Assembly: GCA_037892935.1 (NCBI GenBank)
Contig: JAYXKI010000006.1
Coordinates: forward strand, 124,001-188,000
Direction: 5' to 3'
Source: Phlebopus portentosus
Lineage: Eukaryota; Basidiomycota; Agaricomycetes; Boletales; Boletinellaceae
DNA: 64,000 nucleotides
Of the stretch, positions 33,535 through 44,356 are shown in pieces. How positions within the stretch are numbered: position 1 is the stretch's first letter; each line of letters begins with the position of its first letter. The notes beneath the pieces were generated by a model that saw only the letters and a list, made by a program, of their open reading frames with translations, ran no database searches and was not told where the DNA came from. The position numbers and the translations under genes were made by a program.

Positions 33535-34605
33535 TTATTTGAAACACGTAAAGGACCAGCCTGGTTTCACGGCTAGATAAGGATGCTGGCGTAGCTCAGA
33601 TGCAGTTGGTCGCCCATCTGGGCTGATGGAAAGGCAGCACCTTCTAAAGTCATCCCCATCAGGCCCAGGAACTGCATCCAGTGGGACGCAGGGGGGCTCT
33701 GGCTTTTTTCCTCCTAACTAGAGACAACCGCAGCAAGTTAGTTAGCATGAAACAATGCCATTTCAGCACTGCTTACCACAAGAATAATATTAGCCACCTC
33801 TCTGCCCTCCCAGGGTCGATGGCCAGTCCACATCTCAGACACCACACAACCCAAGCTCCAGATGTCTACTTTCGCGCTGTATCCAAACGTTGCTCGTAGC
33901 ACCTCCGGCGCCATGTAGATTAATGTGCCTCGGAGGGGAGAGTGCATTTTGTTCGTGTAAACGTCGTCAGTGCGCTTTGAAGTGCCGAAATCTGCAATTT
34001 TACAGACCCCATAAGGACCGACAAGTATGTTGTCGCTCTTCAAGTCCTGCATATATGCTCAGTAAATGTGGTGTTACAAAACAATAAACCAGCTTACTCT
34101 GTGGATTATGCCTTTGGAGTGACAGTAGCCAATTCCTTCAAGAACTTGACCCGTGAACGACCGACAAACTTGGTCTTCGAACCTGCCATGCTCCCTTAAG
34201 CAGGCCCTGATAGATCCATTCGAGACATATTCCATGAACCTGGAAAACGCCCCTTAAGTGCCTGGTAAAGGTGTGCAAGAGGCACTCACATCATTTCAGA
34301 GCCATCCCTGCCTTCAAATCCCAAGTACTGCACAATATTGGGGTGGCTGAGGCTCCCTAGAATCTCACTTTCATTCCTTAACGCATCGGAGGCCGCCTTG
34401 CCTCGTATCTTATCGTCCTGGTCAATAACTTGCTTTACTGCAATTAAATCGCCAGTCGAGCGGTTCAATGCACAGTATACGGCCCCAAACGACCCTTTAC
34501 CAATGCACTTGCACAACAGATAGTTGATATTGGCTATGGGCAGGCCATTACATTACGAAGGCAATTCACCATTCATTACTTACACTCAGATGCAGGGCCT
34601 GCCAT
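33535..34605 (-). CDS. Small MAPKKK-like (STE11/BCK1-type) serine/threonine kinase, intact
   Basis: Five exons with canonical sites: 34,605-34,584; 34,533-34,290; 34,239-34,098; 34,046-33,777; 33,717-33,535. They sum to 861 nt, an exact 286 codons plus TAA, starting MAGPASESNINYLL. All kinase landmarks are present: Gly loop GKGSFGAVY, catalytic Lys in AVKQV, HRDLKSDN, metal-binding DFG, APE, DIWSLGC and the late RPTASEL Arg. HRD and DLK are joined exactly across intron 3. The protein is a bare kinase domain without the long regulatory N-terminus of cellular MAPKKKs, so it would lack normal upstream control. It lies alone between non-coding stretches of element 1 on the cargo strand. It may be a captured host exon set or a true element gene. 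Activity is likely from motifs alone, unproven. Confidence 0.8.
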
Positions 34606-35855
34606 TTATTCGTGCTGGAAGTGATCACAGATGGTATAGAAGGGAGTGTCGAAGATAGTGGGGATGGGAGTGAAGGGCGTGTGATTAAAACAGAGGGCAG
34701 ATAGGGGGTGAAGTGCAAATATGCCTTCGCACCATCATATTTTGATGTTTACCACTCACAAAAGAAATAGACGCTTAGATACATGGATGTAGGAGGCTAT
34801 CTCTGACGAAAAAATTCAATTTTAAGGGGTGCTAGAGCCCTCACTATACAGAAACAAGGCACTTGCAACTGGCAGGAGTCCTCCCCAAACCCAGATTTAT
34901 AATTTTATGGGAATGTGTACGTACCCATTAAACGGCTGTACAGATATACATGGGTGTTAAGCAAAAATTCTTCACAGATGATCAAAGAACGTGATGCACA
35001 TCACCACCTTGTATAGCTTTGGCCAGATGCGTACGCATCCGCAGCTTTTTGTCACGTGACTTGACTCAGTTGTTGCGATGCGTACGCATCTTGGCCTGAG
35101 ATGGCTTCCGGGATGCAGCTGCACTCCTATAACACATCAAACTGCATAAATTTTATGATGTATTATATCTGCAATAAATTCCCGAGCCTCGGATACCCTT
35201 TTGGACATTTTAAATATCTTTTCTGTGTATTTCACGTGCTTATATTTATAATTTTCTTGGTCTGCATATATAATCGAATATGTATAGACATCCAAAATAT
35301 CCCTATTACACCCGTTTGCGTTAGTAATGGTGCTCTGGATTTTTTTTTGAATGAGGAGAATTTGTTTTCAGAAGTGGATGGGAAAATAGACTTCGCTGTT
35401 ACAATCCACATCTGACATGCCTTCCACCTTTCCTCCGGCACTACCCATTTTGTCTTGAGCTCAATTTTCAACCAAATTGCTCAGAACAAGCTTGTAAATT
35501 AATCATTGACTGCCTACTGCCTGTCAAAATTTGAAAGAAAAGATTTGATTTGTAGAATAAAATTGAATACCTTCTAATCTTGAGGTAGTAGTGGGTAGGA
35601 AGGCACCTAAGGGGACCTGCATTGGATATCGCCATTGAGAAAAACTGTGGTTTTCTCAATCTATGAGTAACACATGTAAACCAAGTTTCAGTAAAGAAGA
35701 GTCATAACTGATGATTTTGTGATGCTATTGACCCTCAAATCCAACCAAATTTTCCACTGAGTCCAGTCATCACGTGTTATATTTTGTCTTTACTTCATTC
35801 AAAAAAAAAAAAAACACCTGGGAGTGCCATTGCTAACGCAAACAGCTGTAATAAC
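34606..35855. other. Non-coding region upstream of the kinase gene
   Basis: Contains GATGCGTACGCATC at 35,026-35,039 and 35,077-35,090, separated by GTCACGTGAC. Otherwise AT-rich. An ORF of 104 codons (35,101-35,415) has the Phe/Ile/Tyr-rich composition of AT-rich noise and is not called. Confidence 0.45.
35026..35090. promoter_or_regulatory. Two GATGCGTACGCATC palindromes flanking GTCACGTGAC
   Basis: Perfect copies 51 bp apart, about 420 bp upstream of the kinase start. The nested palindromes suggest dimeric DNA-binding sites; that is inference. Confidence 0.5.
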
Positions 35856-35970
35856 GTAGGGAAAGTATAAACTCGACCGGCCCACCACGTGACTGATGGC
35901 TCTGATGAACCCTGAGCTAACTTTATTTGGAAGGACCCTGTGGCAAAAATCTTCGAGGAGACATCACAGC

Positions 35971-36437
35971 GGGCAAACTGCTATTTAGGCCTGGAATAAA
36001 TTCATAACTAAATGACAAATGAAATTTGAAATAACAAAAGGGATTAAATTATAAGTAAAGTCATGTGAGAAATGCATAAAGAAATTTGAAATCTCATAAA
36101 GGAAAGATGCTTGCATTTCTTCATGTGCGACATTTTATATTATCCCAAGGAAGACATTTGAAGTTTCTTTTGTAATCTTGTCAAGGAAGAAATAACTCAT
36201 TGACCACAAAAGTTATTTCTTCCTTGACAAGATTACAAAAGAAACTTCAAATGTCTTCCTTGGGATAATATAAAATGTCGCACATGAAGAAATGCAAGCA
36301 TCTTTCCTTTATGAGATTTCAAATTTCTTTATGCATTTCTCACATGACTTTACTTATAATTTAATCCCTTTTGTTATTTCAAATTTCATTTGTCATTTAG
36401 TTATTAATTTATTCCAGGTCTAAATAACAGTTTGCCC
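35971..36437. repeat. 467-bp near-perfect palindrome (foldback/hairpin)
   Basis: Two arms of about 225 bp, starting GGGCAAACTG on the left and ending CAGTTTGCCC on the right, pair almost without mismatch around a loop of about 13 nt centred at 36,204 (between AGAAATAACT and AGTTATTTCT). Transcribed RNA would form a very long hairpin. No ORF. Confidence 0.9.
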
Positions 36438-36533
36438 ACTGTGCATGACTGACCCAGGAAGTTTTACATTTCTCCTCTCACAAAGAGGTTGAGTTGACTT
36501 GTACAGGCTCTCCTTAGATATTAGAAGCTTGTA

Positions 36534-37265
36534 TGTATTGTCACTCGCGACTTCTGTGATTTTTGTCACACAGAGCACCTCATAATATAAAAATCACCAT
36601 ATCTCACTCAATTCTTGACCATTTTGCATGATCTAAGTTGCTTAATTCATAGTTTTAAGATCGGTTTCAAACCTCAACAATTATAAATAGAAATGAGCAA
36701 ATAATGAGTGGGATATGTCGCAAAAGGCCGATTTTAGACACATCTTTCATGTGCAGTTTTTCCTGCCCTCATCCCTGCTTCTACAGTCCTACAGGCAAGT
36801 CCAAAATGATATAATTATTTTATTGTAAATTTACAGACTGACTCTGAGCTCTATTCTGTGTTGTATCTGCTGGTTTGATACATGTCTGAGCTGAGCTCAA
36901 ACCTACCTTTTCTCAAGGGCCTCCAGACCTCAAAATAAATTCATTCTTAGGCAATCTAATGTCTGTAAATTCATATTATGCCAATAGCACCACTCTGGTG
37001 CAGTCTAGGTTGTTGTAGCACCCAGTCTGAGGGCAGGAAAAAATGCACATGAAGGAAGTGTCTAAAATCGGCCTTTTACGACATATCTCACTCATTATTT
37101 GCTCATTTCTCTTCATCCGTGTTGGAGTTTGAAGAGGATCTTAAAACTATGGATTTAGCAACTTAGATCACGCAGAAAGGTCAGAAATTGAGTGAGATAT
37201 GGTGATTTTTATATTATGAGGTGTTCTGTGTGACAAAAATCACAGAAGTCGCGAGTGACAATACA
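36534..37265. mobile_element. 732-bp non-autonomous element with ~240-bp terminal inverted repeats, TA flanks
   Basis: Left arm (about 36,534-36,775) starts TGTATTGTCACTCGCGACTT; the right arm (about 37,020-37,265) is its inverse with few changes. About 245 bp lie between. The dinucleotide TA flanks both ends, as for Tc1/mariner-type insertions. No coding capacity. Confidence 0.75.
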
Positions 37266-37688
37266 TATGAAAAAGGCAGTAAGGCCAGTAGATAGCTCTT
37301 CCACCCCCAGACAGATTTACTATATGAAGGTATGACAAATACTTAGTAAATTATGTTATTGTATTACAAATAAGCTCATTTGCATAATATTTTTGTATTT
37401 GTAAGCAGCAAAAATCTTGTTGAAAATTTTCAGCTTGCTCTAGAATTCACGGGAGTAAGTTTGCTAAGTTTGACTTTTTCCTAAAATAGGAAGCTCATTT
37501 TACTTTATTTTTAGAAATTATAATGATCAAATTGTAGTTATAGGTGCCCTTTACACATCTTTGCACCCAGAATTTGTATTTGAAATGTTGTATTTTCTTT
37601 ATTTCTGTAGATGTTGTGTGGGAGGGTTATTGACCAAAAGGTATAAGGTGTGGCACATCACTGTTGGTCGAGTTTATACTTTCCCTAC

Positions 37689-38224
37689 CTTTTATATAAC
37701 TAATCTCTATTACTATCTGGATACTAATATAAATAACTTACTACTATGAACAGCTATATCTTTTTTTGAACTATGGACTATAACTATTTATCAGAATTTA
37801 TATAGAGATATCAAGCTATATTACATCATTGATTATTATTCATGTTTATGTACTATATGTTACTGTAAGATACTATCTATATGCATCTATATATTTCTAT
37901 ATATTACTAGCCATATATTAACTATGTATAACTAACCTCTATTACTATCTAGATACTAATATAGATAGCTCACTGCTATGAACAACTATACACTTCTTTG
38001 AACTATAGACTATAACTATTTATCAGAATTTATACAGAGATATCAAACTATATGATACTATCATTTGCTATTCATACCTATGCATTATATGTTACTATAG
38101 GATACCATCTATATGTATCTATATATTACTATACATTATTATAGTACACTATGTACTACTATAAACTACTATGGTGTTATAACTCACTATCCATTAATAA
38201 CCCAAATGGACTGATTTCCTGATG
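37689..38224. repeat. B-end subterminal region of element 1
   Basis: Very AT-rich, with TACTATCTATAT-like words, ending ..CCATTAATAACCCAAATGG and the terminal CTGATTTCCTGATG. Its inverse matches 42,512-43,150 of element 2 over several hundred bp. No gene. Confidence 0.75.
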
Positions 38225-40582
38225 CAGGAGGTATGAAACACTGGTTGTTGAAACTATTCTTGCTACCCTTCGTACTCTCGCATCGTGCAGCCTCGTTTGA
38301 TGGAGGTTCTAGTCTTTTCCCTGTTGCTCGTTACTTGCTAGGCATTTCTAGAAGTTGTTTCGGTATTTTTCATCATGCTTGCAGGTGTATCCTGCTGATT
38401 TGTCTCCTCTAGCCCATGCTATGTGATCATAGTGGACTGGCCTTCAACAATAAGGATCGGGACATGTTTCCTTGAAATTCACAGCTCGTGCTGTCATTGG
38501 CTTTCATTTCTGACCATTTGTTCTCTTCTTCAGCTGTCCTAAGGAAGAACCCTTTTGCTTCCTTGGTGCTTTGCAATTCTTTGAGTAGTGTCCAATCTTT
38601 CTACAGTTGTAGTATTTTGCTCCCTTCTTCGGCAAGCCTCGGAGTGCATCTACATCCATGGCATCTGGATCACATTTTGATTATTGTATTGGTGGTTGAA
38701 ATGATAATTGCCCATTTGTCTTGAATCTCAGGGTGTATGTCTGACTTCCAATCAGCTTCTGTCTTGCATCCACATCTGCTAAGTTGCTTGTCCATGTCAT
38801 CCATTCCTCCAGCTTGTACTTTTCAAAAGCATCGGGTTGTACAGATTCGACTCGTCATTTGACCCAATTATCTAGTCCTTTGACATAGATGTACTTGAGC
38901 ATAGTAGCATCGATTGATGGTGGTGCTCTAGCTCTGAGTTGTCAAAATTCATCGTTGTATGCTCTGATGCTCAATCCTTTTTGCTGGATGCATAGAAGAT
39001 GAAATAGCACTTCTTGTTCTTCAACTATTGGATGTCCTGCTCGGACTCTCATCCAATCCAACATCCCCTTCAAGGATGTGAACATTCCTCCCCCATTTAG
39101 ATCGATAATTGCTGGCACTGGTTTCAGCTTTCCTTTATCATCAAATGATGTTAAGGTCTGCTTTTCTGCAAACCAATTGTAGCTGTCGCCTTCAAGTGCT
39201 GCAAATAGACTCTTTGCAATCTCATCCTCACTCTTGACTCCATGCTGTGCCAACTTTGAAATACATCGGCTGACCCACAGATCAATATCTTCACTTCACT
39301 TGCCATAGTATTTTGGCAACTTGATACTGTGTTTAGAGAGTTGTATCTGAAGAGTTTGTAGTTGCATCTCCAGGATCTGAACTTTCTGGTCGGTGGTCGA
39401 CATAATCATATGCAATTATAGGCACTGCTGGTGGTGAATATGTAGCTAGATGTTCTGGTGCTTGGGTTGCTACTGAACCACTGGTTGGTACTTGGAGTGT
39501 AGCGCTTTGACTGTTAAACCCTTGCAACAAGTATGGGTTTATTGCTTGTGATAACTCCTCATCAGATGATACTGTTCCGTCAGAAGTATGCTCTATTCAA
39601 TGATGTAGCTCTCGGATTCATTGAGCTTCTTGTCTGAGATACTCTGCATGCTTGAGTATGTTTCTTGCAGTGCTTTCTGTTGTTTGTACTGATGCAATCA
39701 ATGTCAAGTAGGCTTGTTGACTTGATTCGACTGTTCATCCTAGCGTCAGGAGTGCTTCTCGTAAGTTGCTAATGTCTTCTGCAATGTTGGGTGTCAATTG
39801 AGCGATCCTTGTGAGTTCTGTAGTTGCTGTTTCAACTGCTTGGATGCGTTGCTCATGAGCGTTAAGTGTATTGTGTAAACATCCTATCTCCTCTTGAACT
39901 ACTGATATTTCTGTAGTGACTTGTTGGCTTAGGAGTATGACTGATCGATCTAGTGAATCATTGTTTTGATACAGTGTTGCTACTTGTGCTCCTAGTCCAT
40001 TGGTGTTAATCTCGAGTGCTTCGAGTCGCTCTCCAACTGTAGTTGTGTATGCTCTGCTCAGCAGATTATTATTTGCTTGAGCTCTCGCTTGACTAGTCTG
40101 TAGTCCTTCGAGTCGTACTATTCTCTCTCGTAGAGATAGTATTATAGGTGGGTATTCGTTGTCTGTTTAGGTAGTAGTTCCCCAAAGAATGTCTCTATCC
40201 AGTTCTAATCTTGATATTCTTCCTTGGATATGATTCAGTTTGCTATCTCGGTGCGATCCTAATCTCGTTCGGTTATTTGTTCGGTTACTCATCCTTTGGT
40301 TGTTACTTCTTCCACTTGAGTTCTCTGGATGGTTCATTAACCATGTTTCTTGCCTATAGCTTCAGGCGTATCATTATGAGGTATGGTAGACCAAGCCGTT
40401 CCTTTCTTGTCGAATTTAGCAATAGTAGATGGTACTGTTGCTACCTTGGTTGTTGTTATTTGTATGCTCCCAACTGCAGGGCTACCAGATGCCTTTGCTA
40501 TTAGATACACTTCGTCAGTAAAGGGGTTATGATAATAGATGTTTGATTTGAGTGAATCGGGTTTGTTCTCCAGGATGTGCAC
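38225..40582 (-). pseudogene. Gypsy-A copy 1 gag, degenerate
   Basis: Continuation of the split Gypsy-A. The segment at 38,942-39,253 is a recognisable retrotransposon Gag core (peptide DGKLKPVPAIIDLNGGGMF..), preceded in coding order by a Ser/Thr/Pro-rich part (39,333-39,530) and helical sequence to about 40,582. Near 38,600 a CCHC zinc knuckle reads YYNCRKIGHYSKNC: the first Cys is now Tyr (codon 38,615-38,613), a G-to-A change. Multiple stops. The frame at its left end joins the protease across the element 1 insertion. Gag would form the particle in the cytoplasm; this copy cannot. Confidence 0.75.
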
Positions 40583-41222
40583 TTGTCCTAGGGAATGGAT
40601 TTGCTAATCTCGAAACTAGCAGCGTCGATAGGGACTTGAGGTTGACAGTCCTCACCTTGATAAAACACTAGCCAAGAACCTTGCCCGTGAGAGGTGGTGT
40701 TAAAACTAGCGAGTGATCTTTCAATCCAATGTTAGAGGTGTAGGTCCAAGGTTACACCAGTTTTGATCCTTTTGCCTAAGCAGCAGTATGTTGTGCAGGG
40801 GTGGTCTATCTACCCACGTTTAGCTATACTATGTGGTCCTCTTACTAACCTTCCTAGTCACAGTCCTAATTAGGGATGCTTTTAGAGACAAGGTAGAGTA
40901 AGAGCAGATTGGGATTTCCAAGAGGCGTAGTAGTACAAAGCATACAATGGATAGTGTGTTGGGACACTGTCGCTGTGTGTTAAGAGGATCAAAAGATGGA
41001 GAAAGAGGGCCTACTTCTAATGCTATTTATGCTTTCTAGATAATCCATTTTCCGTCCTATTTCTTACTCATCTTCTCTCCACTTTACTCCACTTTGCTCC
41101 ACCTTGCTCCACCCTTACATCACTTCCTTCATCATTCTGTTCCACTGAGCACCACTTTGCTCCAATATATCTCCACTATGCCAGAATTCTGTAGGGTTGC
41201 TGACTGAGACAATAGAGGTGCT
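40583..41222. other. Non-coding region between Gypsy-A gag and a degenerate ORF
   Basis: Likely 5' leader of Gypsy-A copy 1. Holds TCCACTTTGCTCCACC-type short direct repeats near 41,080-41,110. No gene. Confidence 0.35.
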
Positions 41223-41888
41223 GTGCCAGTATGGAAAGCTCCACTGTCAGTGCTCCACTATGACGTCGATTCCATCACCAGGTGGGATTGTAGCTCTTGG
41301 TGCAATGTAGGCAGCTCAATATATGACTCTTCACTGTTCGTCTTGTGGTCCGAAGGGTGTAAGCACAACTCGCACATCGGTATTGAGATGTCGGGTTGGT
41401 GTAGAGTATAGTTCAATGCATACCATGAACTGTATGAGTCCTGCTGGGGGATGCAGTTGTGTTCAAGTGACTAGCTATGCTTTGCCTGGAAGTCAAATGT
41501 CGCAAATATATTGCCATATCCTTCGTTGGAGTACCAGTTGTAGTTGCTTAGTGTCCAGGTTTGCGTCCCTTGGTAAATAAAGGTTTGCTTGTACTGTAGA
41601 GGCTGGACATGGATTGTGCAGCTCTGGCTTGTACCATCCTAGTATTCTCCAAGTTATCAGGTCTGCAGCTCAAGGGGTTCGAGTTGTAACAATAAGTTCC
41701 TCATGTCACTTGGGTATTATAGGATTTGGTGGATTGGCATGTAATGCTTCTTGCGTGTGACATTGGACTTCGATCTGGCAGTCATGTGTTTCACTTGTAG
41801 CATGATATACTGTGAAGTATATCTCATAAAGGACTATGTACACTCGGGCACAAGTCTGACAGTGCTGGAATGCCAGTAATGTCTCCAT
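41223..41888 (-). pseudogene. Degenerate ORF of ~220 codons, unrecognised
   Basis: From ATG 41,888 (METLLAFQHCQTCARV) the minus strand reads coherently through about five stop codons to the end, including peptides LYLPRDANLDTKQLQLVL and PTRHLNTDVRVVLTPFG. The start overlaps the inverted repeat at 41,780-42,173, and the partner copy near 8,475 has ATA in place of the ATG. It may be an extra 5' ORF of Gypsy-A or a captured gene. No domain recognised. Confidence 0.3.
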
Positions 41889-42173
41889 TGGGCTCGGATT
41901 AGCCTTTAGACTTTAGTCATTAGGTGTTAGGCTTTAGTAATCATATTCTAGACTTCTCGGGCTTCTAGTAGTTTTGATCACTTCTTGACTTCTTTTGATC
42001 AGGTCAGATCAGGAGTTTGGTCAGTGGTGTTAAGGTGACGGTCGGCGGTAGTAAACCGGCAGTGGTAATTACTGGTCGGCGGTGTTAGGTAGTCCGTGGG
42101 GTTACATACTTGTGGCGTGCTTCTTAGGTGCTCATATATTGCTGTTGATGCCCGTGACTGTTGCCTTGGTCAT
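41780..42173 (-). repeat. Right arm of the ~400-bp inverted repeat (partner 8,175-8,578)
   Basis: Same sequence as 8,175-8,578 in opposite orientation, with more TG/CA in place of CG. Contains a pair of related words GGTCGGCGGTAGT / GGTCGGCGGTGTT. Confidence 0.7.
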
Positions 42174-42285
42174 GTGAACAGTAGTTTAGCTCCAGTGCCT
42201 GCTAGACTGTTACTAGTCGTGTTTGGAATGCTGATCCTGTTGAACTGCTGATCATGTCAATCTTGATGCGAGTTTTTAAGCAGAT

Positions 42286-42511
42286 CCTTTCACCTTCCTT
42301 TGACTAGATGATGTGTGATGTCATCAATTGATAGACCATTTGCTTGGCCTGTAGATCATCTAGCTCTAATGAGCTCCTAGTATCTTGTACCTTCATAGTA
42401 CTTTGTCATATTGAGTACCACCATAAACTGCATGGCATGGGAAGCATAAAAGGCTGTCTAATCAGCTAGGTAATTTATATAGTTCATTACATCTACACTG
42501 ATAGGATGGTA
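42286..42511 (-). pseudogene. Gypsy-A copy 2, left part (accessory ORF end region)
   Basis: Aligned along its whole length with 9,172-9,391 of copy 1, inside the accessory ORF. It stops exactly where element 2 begins, after GGATGGTA. Several stops. Confidence 0.85.
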
Positions 42512-43660
42512 CATCAGGAAATCAGTCCATTTGAGTTATTAATGGATAGTGAGTTATAACACCATAGTAGTTCATAGTAGTGCATAGTATACTATAGTAA
42601 TATATAGTAATATATAGATACATATAGATAGTATTCTATAGTAATGTATAGTATATAGATATGAATAGCAATTAATAGTATCACATAGTTTGATACCTCT
42701 GTATAGGGCCTGGTAGACAGTTATAGGTAATAGTTCAAAGAAGTATATAGCTGTTTATAGTGGTGAGCAATTCATAACAGTATTTAGATAGCAATAGAGG
42801 TTAGTAATATATAGTCAATATATGATTAGTTATATATAGTAATATATAGTAATATATAGATGCATATAGATGATATCCTATAGTAACATATACTACATAG
42901 ATATAAATAGTAATCAATAGTAGTATATTGTCTGATATCTCTGTATAGATCCTAATAAATAGTTATAGTCCATTAGTTTAAAGAAGTATATAGTTGTTTA
43001 TAGTGGTAAACTGTCTATATTACTGGATAGAGATTAGTAATACATAGTCAATATATGACTAGTAATATATAGTAATATATAAATGCATATAGATGATATT
43101 CTATATCAATATTAGTACATAGTTATGAATAGCAATCAATCACTGCATATTGGAGATCCTTAACACATGCCTGTATAGCTGAATGTACCCAAGATAAGGA
43201 AATCTACACAAAAATCTGTCTTACATCACACAGAAAATTTGTGTAGAACAAGGTACATTAGGTACACAAATATATGCATTTCTGTGTAGATCACCTAACA
43301 TAAATGTCTGTATAGTTTCGTCTAGCTGACATGGTGTTTGATTAGGTTTTGAGAGTTGATATACAAGAACTGGACTAGATTTGCATAATAGAACTATGTA
43401 AATCTACATAGATCTACATGAGCCAGTGCCAGTATTTGACGGGCTTAGATTCATTTTGACATATTGTCCTCTTTGTCTCTTGCCACCACTGTCATGCCAC
43501 TCTTTTCACCCTCAGCACCTACAAATCATCTCCATCCCTGCTTTATCCTCCTCATTCATGACTGTTTTACAGCACCGTCACTGAGGCTGTCATCACTATT
43601 CTTGCTTACTTTAACAACTTGCAATGTCAGGCAACACCAGTGTTATCTCTAGCCTCAACT
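42512..43660. repeat. B-end subterminal region of element 2
   Basis: TATAG/ATATAGTAATATAG-rich repeats, about 640 bp of them matching the inverse of the element 1 B end. Two or three internal blocks resemble one another (around 42,600, 42,840 and 43,070), each with ATATAGATGCATATAGAT-like words. From 43,150 the sequence becomes ordinary non-coding DNA up to the Hsp70 piece. Confidence 0.75.
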
Positions 43661-43674
43661 TCTTCTAACTTATC

Positions 43675-44345
43675 AATGAACCCACAGTGGCTGCTATCAT
43701 GTATGGTCTTGACAAGAAGCTCTAAGGCAAGTGCAATGTCCTTATTTTTGACCTTGGTGGAGGTACCTTTGATGTATCACTCTTGACCATTAAGGAGGGT
43801 ATCTTCGAAGTTAAGGCGACTGTCAGCAATAGTCACTTGGGTGATGAGAACTTTGACAATCACCTTGTAAACCACTTTATTCAGGAGTTCAAGTGCAAGA
43901 ACAAGAAGGGTATGTAATTTAAGTCATTCCGATAGCGTATGATCATGGTATTGACACTGATTTTCTTAGATCTTTCATTGAACCCTTGTGCTCTTTACTG
44001 ACTCTATACCGCTTGCAAGCGTGCGAAGTGTACACTGTCATCAGTAGCACAGATGACCATTGGAATTGATTCACTCTATGAGGGTATCAACTTTTACATC
44101 TCAATCACCCATGCACAATTCGAGGAGTTATGCCAAGATCTCTTTCGGTCTATGCTTGAGCCTGTTGAGAAGGTTCTCTGGGACTCCAAGGTTGATAAGT
44201 CCAATGTACACGAGATGGTCCTTGTCGGAGGTTCCACCTATATCCTCTATATTGTCAAGCTCTTTTCTGACTCCTTCAACAGCAAGGCGCCATGCAGGTC
44301 TGGCAACCCAGATGAGGCTGTCGCGGATGTCTACATAGTAACTTG
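43675..44345 (+). pseudogene. Hsp70 (SSA-type) fragment, copy a
   Basis: Translation in the plus direction gives NEPTVAAIMYGLDKKL, a TAG stop, then [18 protein letters not shown], the Hsp70 ATPase signature, and after a former intron (GTATGT..TTCTTAG, about 43,913-43,971) [15 protein letters not shown] and [12 protein letters not shown], ending VLVGGST.. . Hsp70 is a cytosolic ATP-dependent chaperone. Here both ends are missing and stops and substitutions (e.g. IEIDSL now IGIDSL) show decay. The retained intron means the piece was copied from DNA, not from mRNA. Confidence 0.85.
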
Positions 44346-44356
44346 ATAGAGAAATG

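Larger units (their letters stand above)
35856..37688. mobile_element. 1.83-kb element with 23-bp terminal inverted repeats
   Basis: Left end GTAGGGAAAGTATAAACTCG... (35,856-35,878) is exactly repeated in inverse at 37,666-37,688. No transposase ORF lies inside. It encloses the 467-bp foldback and the 732-bp inverted-repeat element. The target duplication is not clear. Confidence 0.65.
14516..38224. mobile_element. Element 1: ~23.7-kb Plavaka-type DNA transposon with cargo genes
   Basis: Bounded by short inverted termini: (G)CATCAGGAAAACAGTCC at 14,516 and, inverted, CATCAGGAAATCAGTCC ending at 38,224. Beyond about 18 bp the two ends differ (A end and B end), as is usual for CACTA-like elements. 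A short target duplication (CAG or CAGG) flanks it at 14,513 and 38,225. Removing the insert with one duplication copy joins Gypsy-A gag (right) to protease (left) in a single frame (..NNQCFIPPGFNPSEA..), which argues that the 23.7 kb arrived as one insertion. Contents, right to left: kinase, small gene, Plavaka transposase, JmjC gene, TET/JBP gene, small ORF, acidic gene. Later insertions (MITE, foldbacks) add to its length. Whether the transposase here is active is doubtful, because it has an internal stop. Confidence 0.75.

Noticed and set aside
35101..35415. 104-codon plus-strand ORF
   Set aside because: AT-rich noise: Phe/Ile/Tyr-rich, no homology or splice support.
14516..38224. Starship-type giant element
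   Set aside because: No tyrosine recombinase (DUF3435-type) gene at an edge; the recognisable mobility gene is a Plavaka transposase and the ends are short inverted repeats.
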